A DNA stretch of 5,307 nt from Verrucomicrobiales bacterium (GTDB lineage: Bacteria > Verrucomicrobiota > Verrucomicrobiia > Verrucomicrobiales > Verrucomicrobiaceae). Below are positions 1 to 5,307 of this stretch, in pieces. Each line of letters starts with the position of its first letter. Position 1 is the first letter of the stretch. The notes below the pieces were generated by a model. The model searched no databases and had not been told where the DNA came from. It saw only the letters and a list, made by a program, of their open reading frames with translations. The position numbers and the translations under genes are program-made. The stretch is taken from the NCBI GenBank assembly GCA_003453085.1, contig DMMK01000165.1:1-5307 (forward strand), read 5' to 3'.

Positions 1-64
1 CGGTCTGCGGGCCGCTCAGTTCGACTATCAGCCTGCGCTGCGCACCTGGAGAAAGAAACCATGA
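1..64 (+). CDS. C-terminal end of an upstream gene (partial, unidentified)
   Basis: Reading from position 2, the frame is open and ends at a TGA at 62-64, giving a tail GLRAAQFDYQPALRTWRKKP. The stop overlaps the ATG of the next gene in the four-base pattern ATGA, a common arrangement for co-translated bacterial genes, and this is the main reason for believing the frame. The polar, basic tail would suit a cytoplasmic C-terminus. The other two + frames are also open across these 60 bases, so the choice of frame is an inference. The product cannot be identified from about 20 residues. Given the neighbour, an ABC transporter ATPase or a second permease subunit is plausible, but the sequence does not show this. 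Confidence 0.55.
   Translation, partial: GLRAAQFDYQPALRTWRKKP
48..52 (+). promoter_or_regulatory. Ribosome binding site for the membrane protein gene
   Basis: GGAGA lies eight bases before the ATG at 61, inside the last codons of the upstream gene. It is a good Shine-Dalgarno match at normal spacing. The frame has no ATG, GTG or TTG between the left edge and 61, so together these support 61 as the start. The position within the upstream gene fits translational coupling. Confidence 0.6.
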
Positions 65-1758
65 CCCCTCCCACCACGCTCACCTTTGCCGCCCAGGTGC
101 GGCATCAGCTCCACAGGGAGTGGCAGCACCACCGCCTGTGGGCTCTGGCTCTGCTGGCCTTCATCGTCCTGCGTCTTGCTTATCTGGTGGATCCTTTTTG
201 GCAAGCCTATGCAGGTTACCGTGGCGAGCCCTACTGGCTGCAGTTCATGAACATCTTTGTCCCTGCGGCTCTGTTCATGCGCGTCATCCTGGCGGAGCCT
301 CTGGCGAGCACGGACCTAGGCACGCTCACGCGCCCCCTCAGCCGCTGGGCGCTGGTGCTGGGCAAAGGCCTCTTCCTCTCCCTCGCTGCCCTGCTGCCCT
401 GGCTGCTGGCGGATGCGTGGTTGTGGCGTGGGTTTGATCACTCAGTCGGTACCTGGGTGGCTCTGCTGCTGGGCAGCGCGCAGGGTATGCTGGTGACCGC
501 GCTGCTTTTTGCCGCCTTGGCCAGCCTGGCCACCTCGGTGGCGCAGTTGACACTCCTTTTGTTAGGCTTTGTTGTGTTGTATTTCGGCCTGGACATCGCC
601 TTCAGTCAGTTGCGGGAACTCCTCGGCTGGCAGCAGGTGAATCGTGAGGTTCCCCCCTTTGGTGAGGCCAGTGCCTTGCTGAATTCCTTGGCCTATGTGG
701 TGCCCAGCCTCTTCTTCCTCGCGGTCTTTCTCGTGCAGGCCGTCGGGCGGCGGCGCGGATTGGCCGGTGCCCTTCTGGTTCTGGGCATCACGCTGGTCAT
801 GGGAGGTTCGCATTTTTGGCAATGGCTGTCTTGGCTGCGGCTGCCCCTGCCAGCTTACACAGGCAATGCACTGACACTCGTCGTTGGTCCCTCTCCAGCG
901 ATTGCTGATGAAGCCCTCCGCATGCAGCCCCTCTGGCCCACTCTCCACGTGTCAGGTCTGCCTCCCCGGCACATGGCCATGGTGGTCCACTTTGCCCCGG
1001 CTGGGTTGGACATGAACCAGGCCCGCCTCCACTGGCGCAAAGGCGAAGGGCCTTTCTACTGGATGGATGACAACATCAAGCTGCGTGAATTTGATCGAGC
1101 GAAGATCTTGTTAGGCCAGTACCCCGATACAGATCTCTCTTTCACCTCCGACTTCTCCGGACCGCCGCCGATGCGGGCTCCTTTGAACAAGGTTTTGGGT
1201 CCCACTCTGCCCTCGCAGCCCTGGCAACTGCGCCTAGCCGTCTATGAAATGCGCCAACTGCTGGACCTGCCCCTGGCCGATTTCCTCAAGGCTCCGCCCC
1301 CATTCCTCTTGAAAAGCGGCCGACGCCTCGAATTCCAGCCCCTGAAAGAAGGTCGCGGCGCCTACATCTTACCCTGGACCGTGCGCCTGCAGAACAGTCG
1401 CCTGCTTCCTGCTCCGCTTTTGCAGATGGATGACATTCCCCGCTTTGCTGACGGCGGTGTCGGCGGGGCCTGGGCGGTGTTGCGGGATGGCTCAGTGCGG
1501 GAAAATAACCTCATCAGTCGGCAGTCAGGTAATGAAAACATCCTGCGCAGCGGCCAGTTCCACGAAGACACGACCTACAGTTGGGAATTTCACCTGGACA
1601 AACCGCTGGACCGCCTGGCCCTCACTGGTCTCACCCTGGATACCTGGATCAAGGATGTCCGGGTGGAGATCTGGGTCCCCGAACTGCGTGGCATCACCGA
1701 CCTGGAAGTCAGTCCCGAAATGATGCGGCAGATGACGGGTAGGGCAGATCGCCGATGA
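61..1758 (+). CDS. ABC-2 type permease-like membrane protein with a large C-terminal extracytoplasmic domain
   Basis: This 565-residue protein has a hydrophobic N-terminal half and a soluble C-terminal half. Membrane segments are visible at about residues 27-43, 62-78, 97-118, 131-155, 160-180, 207-227 and 233-249, which is seven by eye. Positive charges (R91, R95 and the GRRRG loop near 229-233) place those loops in the cytoplasm, so the region from about 260 to the end would lie outside the inner membrane. The stretch TRPLSRWALVLGK (residues 90-102) resembles the cytoplasmic loop of ABC-2 family exporter permeases, where an 'RP-S-R' segment precedes a membrane helix. This is the main basis for the family call. 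The C-terminal part is rich in alternating hydrophobic residues and probably forms beta structure; I recognise no named domain there. There is no cleavable signal peptide, and the first helix acts as an anchor. The ATG has a good ribosome binding site and overlaps the upstream stop, so the gene is probably the last in an operon. The substrate is unknown. An integral membrane protein unrelated to ABC systems remains possible. Confidence 0.7.
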   Translation: MTPPTTLTFAAQVRHQLHREWQHHRLWALALLAFIVLRLAYLVDPFWQAYAGYRGEPYWLQFMNIFVPAALFMRVILAEPLASTDLGTLTRPLSRWALVLGKGLFLSLAALLPWLLADAWLWRGFDHSVGTWVALLLGSAQGMLVTALLFAALASLATSVAQLTLLLLGFVVLYFGLDIAFSQLRELLGWQQVNREVPPFGEASALLNSLAYVVPSLFFLAVFLVQAVGRRRGLAGALLVLGITLVMGGSHFWQWLSWLRLPLPAYTGNALTLVVGPSPAIADEALRMQPLWPTLHVSGLPPRHMAMVVHFAPAGLDMNQARLHWRKGEGPFYWMDDNIKLREFDRAKILLGQYPDTDLSFTSDFSGPPPMRAPLNKVLGPTLPSQPWQLRLAVYEMRQLLDLPLADFLKAPPPFLLKSGRRLEFQPLKEGRGAYILPWTVRLQNSRLLPAPLLQMDDIPRFADGGVGGAWAVLRDGSVRENNLISRQSGNENILRSGQFHEDTTYSWEFHLDKPLDRLALTGLTLDTWIKDVRVEIWVPELRGITDLEVSPEMMRQMTGRADRR

Positions 1759-1793
1759 AGGATTTGCAGTTGGAAGCAAGCTGTCGGAACTCC
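1759..1793. other. 35-bp convergent intergenic gap without a clear terminator
   Basis: The stop codons of the + strand membrane protein gene (TGA, 1756-1758) and the - strand helicase gene (TAA, read from 1796 to 1794) face each other across this gap. Only weak pairing is visible: AAGG at 1758-1761 with CCTT at 1792-1795, and AGTT at 1768-1771 with AACT at 1788-1791, separated by an internal loop. There is no G+C-rich stem and no T-run on either strand, so an intrinsic terminator cannot be called. Confidence 0.6.
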
Positions 1794-4700
1794 TTAGCCT
1801 AACAAGAATTGAAAATCATTCAGCGTCAGCCCCTGGGCGAAGCTTTCTTCTCCCAGAATGTCTTGAGCGAGTGCCCCCTTCTGCTTTTGCAGCATGCGGA
1901 TCTTTTCCTCGATGGTGTCTTTCATGATGAGGCGGTAGGCAAAGACCGTCTGCTTTTGGCCGATGCGGTGGGTGCGGTCAATGGCCTGGGCTTCGACGGC
2001 TGGATTCCACCACGGGTCATAGAGCACCACGTAGCTGGCGGCCGTGAGATTCAGCCCGGAACCCCCGGCTTTGAGACTGATGAGGAAGACCGCCGGCCCT
2101 TCATGTGACTGGAAAGCACTGACCAGGGCCCCGCGATCTTCGGTGTCGCCGGTGAGGATAAAGGTGGTCCAATTTTGTTTGGCGGTTTCATCCTGGATGA
2201 TTTCCAGCATCTGGACGAACTGAGAGAAGACGAGCACCTTTTGCCCTTCCTCCATGATGGGTTCCAATTGCTCAATGAGGGCATTGAGCTTGGCGCTTTC
2301 GCTCTCATCTTCGGCGACTTTTTTCTTTTTGCCTTTGGCGGGCGTGGCCTCTTTGTCCAGGCCGACGAGGCGTGGATGGCAGCAGATCTGGCGCAGGCGC
2401 AGCAAACTGGTGAGGATGTTGAAGCGGACCTTGTCGAGCTGGTGGCTGGTCTCCACCTTTAGGAGCTGGGCGCGGGCACGTTTGATTTCGGCCTGATACA
2501 GTGTGGCTTGGGTGCCTTCCATCTCCGTGAGGAGGTCCTCTTCCACCCGTTCAGGCAGGTCCGTGGCGACTTCCTTTTTCGTTCGCCGCAGGAGGAAGGG
2601 CTTCGTGCGCGCGGCCAGCCGACGACGGGCCAGGGGATCTTCGTTGGCATCAAACACGCGGCCAAAGCTGGCCCGGCTGCCGAGAATGCCTGGCATGGCA
2701 AAGGCGAAGATGGACCACAGGTCCAGCAGGCGGTTTTCAATGGGAGTCCCGGTGAGGGCCAGACGGTGGCGGGCCTCCAGCGCACAGGCGCCCCGTGCGC
2801 TCTGAGAGGTGGGGTTCTTGATGGCCTGCGCTTCATCCAGGATCACCGCGCCCCACTTCTGCTCCCGCAGCAGTTGCTCGTGCTGCCGCAGGTGCGGGTA
2901 GTGGATGACGAGGAGATCTGCACTGCCATCCAGGCCTTCTTTGCCCGAGTTGCCGCGGTTCCAGACGGTGACCCGCAGATCCGGGCTGAAGCGGGCCGCC
3001 TCTGCACGCCAGTTGTCCTGGACCGACTTCGGGCAGATGACCAGGATGGGTTCCTGCACTTTTTGTTCGGCGCGCAGCCAGGCGATCCAGGTCAGCGCCT
3101 GCAGGGTCTTGCCCAGACCCATGTCATCTGCCAGCACTCCGCCAAAACCGTTCGTGGAAAGGTAGGCCAGGAAGTGAAATCCCTCCGTCTGATACGGGCG
3201 TAGGGTGGCGCTGATGACCGCAGGCTGGGCCGGCGTGACACGAGTGTGGATTTCCTCCAGGCGGCGGCGCACCTGGGTGGCACTGTCAGCAGGCAAGAGT
3301 GTTCCGCTGCTTTTGGTTAGGCTGTCCAGTTGCAGGGCGTGCAGGCGCTGCTTTTCACCCGTGAACTGCTGGGCGGAAAGGCCCAGGTCCGCCAGGTCTT
3401 GCTCCTGCTGGTCGGTCAGATTGAACTCCAGCTTGCGCCAGCCTTTGCCGGGCAGTTTTACCCATTTGCCTTTCGCACGCAGGAGGAGGTTGATCTCGTC
3501 CTGGCTGAGAGTGTGGTCCGTGACATCGAGGGCGACGGTGAGGTCAAACCAGTCCATACCGCTTTTGGATTCCTCAATCTCCAGCCGCACCTGGCCGGAG
3601 ATGCCGCCATCGCGCAGGCTGGCCAGTTCGGCATCCAGGGTGACGGTGATATCTTCGGGCCGACGGGCTATCCAGGCGGCGAACAGATCCGGCCAGTCTT
3701 TGCCGACGATGCGTTGCTCGACCTTTTCCGGAGCGGCCGCGGACTGGCGCAGGGGCATCTGGCGCAGCCAGGCTGCCGTGGCGGGCATCCGGGATTTATC
3801 AATCTGAACGAGCTTGTCTTCGGTAGGGTGGATGTTTTTGGAGTCCCAGTACTTGGGGATCCAGCGGCTGCCATTCCAGGTGCTGGGCACCTCGACATCT
3901 TCAAACTTGGCGCTCGCCTCCAGGCGGAAGTAGTCGCTGGGCGAGTGCGAGTAGCGGTGCACTTCTCCTCGCACCTCCACGCTGGCTTTGATGGTCTGCA
4001 CTTTCTCGGCGAGCCGGGCGGGCACTTCCACACCTAGCTTGGCCAGGGCATTCACGCCTTCACGGCTCTCCAACGCTGCGGCCGGGATGACAGTCGGCCA
4101 GGTCTGACGTTCGTTTTTGAAGGGCCAGTAGGAGAGCGGGTAGATGAGGCTGCTGGTGACGTAGCGTACCGGGTTTCCAGGGATGATCGCCACGGGCGGC
4201 TCAGGGCGCTGGCCATCATCGGTGTAGAGATGCAGGTGATAGTCCCCTCCTGGGGCTGTGGGTGCTTTCAGGCTCCACTTCAGCGGTTTTTCCGCGAGTT
4301 GCAGCGGCTCGCCATTCTCAGAGACCACGTGTTCACGCAGCAGTTCGGGGTTGCTGATTAGCTGAGTCAGGCAGCGGTTCAGGCTTTCGGCCAAGGGGGC
4401 GAGCTCGTTGCCGACGAACTTGCCGTAACTGTCCTGAAAAGCTTTGAGGACCAGGCTGGATCCCGCATTGATCTTCGGTGGTGGGTCGCCATACAGGGGG
4501 CTGCGGCTGAGATCCTTGAGGGCCTTTTGACTGATCTTGCCAAACTCTGCTTCATTTGGCTGGCGGGCCTGGATGGTCGCCCCGGCATCGTGCAGCACCA
4601 GGCGCAGCTCTGGTCCCGCTTCGGTTTCATCCAGATCCGGATCCTGCCACTGACCCATGAAGGTTTTCCATTCCTGCACGGCGTGATGGCGCTGCCACTT

Positions 4701-5307
4701 GGCCGCCAGCTCCTTTTGCAATCCTGGGTCCAGGAGACTGGGCAGGGGATCGGGAAGCTGGGCATTGAGTTTTTTCAGCGCGATGGCCAGGCAGGCAAGA
4801 AATTCCCAGAGATCGGCTGGCGGTATCTCAGCGGGCCAGAGGGTGACTTTTTGATACCCCCAGGAAGATCTGCCGCAGCTTTGGAGCAGCGAAGCCTGTT
4901 CGACTTTCGAGATCTTGTTGGTCCACCAGGGCTCCACGGCCTGGAGTGTCTGGCGGGCCTCCGTTGGCAGTGGGCGGCCCAGCTTGGCAATGACCTGGCC
5001 GGCGAGAGTGCTCAAGGAGGGGGCGGCAGATGGGCTCAGGGAGGCGAGGTTGGTCGGCTTTTGAGGAAGGGACACGGGGACAGCGTTTTTGCGCAGTTCC
5101 AGCAGCAGGGCCACAGCGTGCTTGCAGTGCTTCCCCATCGGGCAGCTGCAGCCGATCACGGCTTCCTTTTCCGTCCAGGAAAGGGTGATCTGGTAGATCC
5201 TGCTTCCCTGGACCTGGGCTACTAGCCCTCCAGGAATAGGGGTCATGCTGCGCACGGCACGTTCGCGCATCAGCGCCGCACCCCGGCTTACGATGTGCGG
5301 GGCGTAA
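1794..5307 (-). CDS. SWIM zinc-finger SNF2-family ATPase/helicase (5' end beyond the window)
   Basis: Predicted SNF2-type, ATP-driven translocase acting on DNA or DNA-protein complexes in the cytoplasm. Numbering is from the first in-window ATG (5268-5270), which gives 1158 residues. A SWIM zinc finger is at C41, C43, C49 and H51. Residues of about 60-680 include a stretch with SGMDWFDL (570-577), of the kind seen before the core in bacterial SNF2 proteins. The helicase core follows: LRPYQ at 690-694, Walker A GLGKT 718-722 (K721), ICPKS 745-749, Walker B DEAQ 812-815, LTGTP 839-843, KVLVFSQF 1011-1018, GGSGLNL from 1069, and the arginine-finger motif DRTHRIGQ 1098-1105. All key residues are intact, so it should be an active ATPase. 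A lysine-rich linker (GKKKK, 980-984) lies between the two lobes. The frame is open from 5270 to the window edge, adding 12 residues (YAPHIVSRGAAL) that fit the usual SWIM leader, and the 5270 ATG lacks a good ribosome binding site. The true start therefore probably lies outside. The exact biological role (transcription recycling, repair or other) cannot be told; no partner genes are visible. Confidence 0.93.
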   Translation of the reverse strand, partial: YAPHIVSRGAALMRERAVRSMTPIPGGLVAQVQGSRIYQITLSWTEKEAVIGCSCPMGKHCKHAVALLLELRKNAVPVSLPQKPTNLASLSPSAAPSLSTLAGQVIAKLGRPLPTEARQTLQAVEPWWTNKISKVEQASLLQSCGRSSWGYQKVTLWPAEIPPADLWEFLACLAIALKKLNAQLPDPLPSLLDPGLQKELAAKWQRHHAVQEWKTFMGQWQDPDLDETEAGPELRLVLHDAGATIQARQPNEAEFGKISQKALKDLSRSPLYGDPPPKINAGSSLVLKAFQDSYGKFVGNELAPLAESLNRCLTQLISNPELLREHVVSENGEPLQLAEKPLKWSLKAPTAPGGDYHLHLYTDDGQRPEPPVAIIPGNPVRYVTSSLIYPLSYWPFKNERQTWPTVIPAAALESREGVNALAKLGVEVPARLAEKVQTIKASVEVRGEVHRYSHSPSDYFRLEASAKFEDVEVPSTWNGSRWIPKYWDSKNIHPTEDKLVQIDKSRMPATAAWLRQMPLRQSAAAPEKVEQRIVGKDWPDLFAAWIARRPEDITVTLDAELASLRDGGISGQVRLEIEESKSGMDWFDLTVALDVTDHTLSQDEINLLLRAKGKWVKLPGKGWRKLEFNLTDQQEQDLADLGLSAQQFTGEKQRLHALQLDSLTKSSGTLLPADSATQVRRRLEEIHTRVTPAQPAVISATLRPYQTEGFHFLAYLSTNGFGGVLADDMGLGKTLQALTWIAWLRAEQKVQEPILVICPKSVQDNWRAEAARFSPDLRVTVWNRGNSGKEGLDGSADLLVIHYPHLRQHEQLLREQKWGAVILDEAQAIKNPTSQSARGACALEARHRLALTGTPIENRLLDLWSIFAFAMPGILGSRASFGRVFDANEDPLARRRLAARTKPFLLRRTKKEVATDLPERVEEDLLTEMEGTQATLYQAEIKRARAQLLKVETSHQLDKVRFNILTSLLRLRQICCHPRLVGLDKEATPAKGKKKKVAEDESESAKLNALIEQLEPIMEEGQKVLVFSQFVQMLEIIQDETAKQNWTTFILTGDTEDRGALVSAFQSHEGPAVFLISLKAGGSGLNLTAASYVVLYDPWWNPAVEAQAIDRTHRIGQKQTVFAYRLIMKDTIEEKIRMLQKQKGALAQDILGEESFAQGLTLNDFQFLLG
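1955..3201 (-). other. SNF2/RecA-like two-lobe ATPase core within the helicase gene
   Basis: The two lobes of the motor run from LRPYQ (residue 690) to the DRTHRIGQ motif (1098-1105). Lobe 1 carries Walker A (GLGKT), the DEAQ form of Walker B and LTGTP. Lobe 2 carries KVLVFSQF, the SLKAGGSGLNL segment, YDPWWNP and the two motif VI arginines R1099 and R1102. DEAQ in place of DEAH, together with the WWNP and HRIGQ signatures, marks it as SNF2 rather than a DEAD-box or RecQ helicase. SNF2 proteins generally translocate on duplex DNA and often do not unwind it. Confidence 0.92.
5118..5150 (-). other. SWIM zinc-finger motif within the helicase gene
   Basis: This stretch encodes the pattern C-x-C-x5-C-x-H (residues C41, C43, C49, H51 counted from the ATG at 5270). 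In the SWIM family these residues bind one zinc ion, and the domain is thought to mediate DNA or protein contacts. All four ligands are present, and the flanking leader and hydrophobic helix (AVALLLEL) match the family layout, so the finger is probably functional. Confidence 0.88.

Noticed and set aside
120..437. A 105-codon open frame on the + strand inside the membrane protein gene
   Set aside because: It overlaps the membrane helices of the real gene in another frame, and its Pro/Ala/His-rich translation looks like a frame-shifted shadow.
2508..3203. A 231-codon open frame on the + strand, opposite the helicase gene
   Set aside because: It lies antisense to the conserved motor motifs of the helicase. 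Its translation is low-complexity and Gly/Gln/Arg-rich with no recognisable domain, which is typical of open antisense frames in G+C-rich DNA.
3330..4037. A 235-codon open frame on the + strand, opposite the middle of the helicase
   Set aside because: It is another antisense frame kept open by codon bias, with no domain or start signal.
4527..5225. A 232-codon open frame on the + strand, opposite the helicase N-terminal region
   Set aside because: It is antisense to the SWIM-containing region and has no convincing ribosome binding site or motif. The helicase frame explains the base pattern better.
5281..5302. A possible hairpin, CCCCG (5281-5285) pairing with CGGGG (5298-5302)
   Set aside because: The stem is only five base pairs with a 12-base loop, lies within the apparent coding frame of the helicase and is not followed by a T-run. 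It is expected by chance in G+C-rich DNA.
1794..5307. The helicase as part of an antiphage defence system (SNF2-type components occur in DISARM and Zorya)
   Set aside because: No methyltransferase, phospholipase D-like, motor-channel or other defence partner is in the window. The SWIM-SNF2 layout is widespread in ordinary bacterial chromosomes.

Overview
The window holds two long, convergent protein genes and the tail of a third, with almost no non-coding DNA. The DNA is G+C-rich (about 60% by eye), and both long reading frames use mostly G- or C-ending codons. The content is chromosomal housekeeping in character. The SWIM-plus-SNF2 helicase and the style of the membrane protein recall Gram-negative bacteria such as Verrucomicrobiota, but that is only an impression from protein style. 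Nothing in the window fixes the lineage.

Left part, + strand (1-1758): positions 1-64 appear to be the last codons of a gene that begins outside the window. It overlaps the next gene by four bases (ATGA), so the two are probably co-translated. The second gene (61-1758) encodes a 565-residue membrane protein. Its N-terminal half has about seven membrane segments, resembling the permease of an ABC-2 type exporter, and its C-terminal half is a soluble domain of about 300 residues, predicted to lie outside the cytoplasm. The partner ATPase is not in the window and would be expected upstream.

Right part, - strand (1794-5307): one very large gene encodes a SWIM zinc-finger SNF2/RapA-type ATPase with all the helicase-core motifs intact. 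Its reading frame stays open to the right edge, and the residues before the first in-window ATG look like normal SWIM-domain leader sequence. The true start is therefore probably beyond position 5307, and the gene should be treated as 5'-truncated by the window.

The two genes meet tail to tail across 35 bp with no convincing terminator hairpin. There is no gene-free stretch over 300 bp. I saw no RNA gene, mobile element, CRISPR array or clear repeat family. The two transcription units show no obvious functional link, and I found no convincing undescribed system here. The points worth a second look are the extracytoplasmic domain of the permease-like protein, the long uncharacterised region of the helicase, the helicase start and the tight convergent junction.
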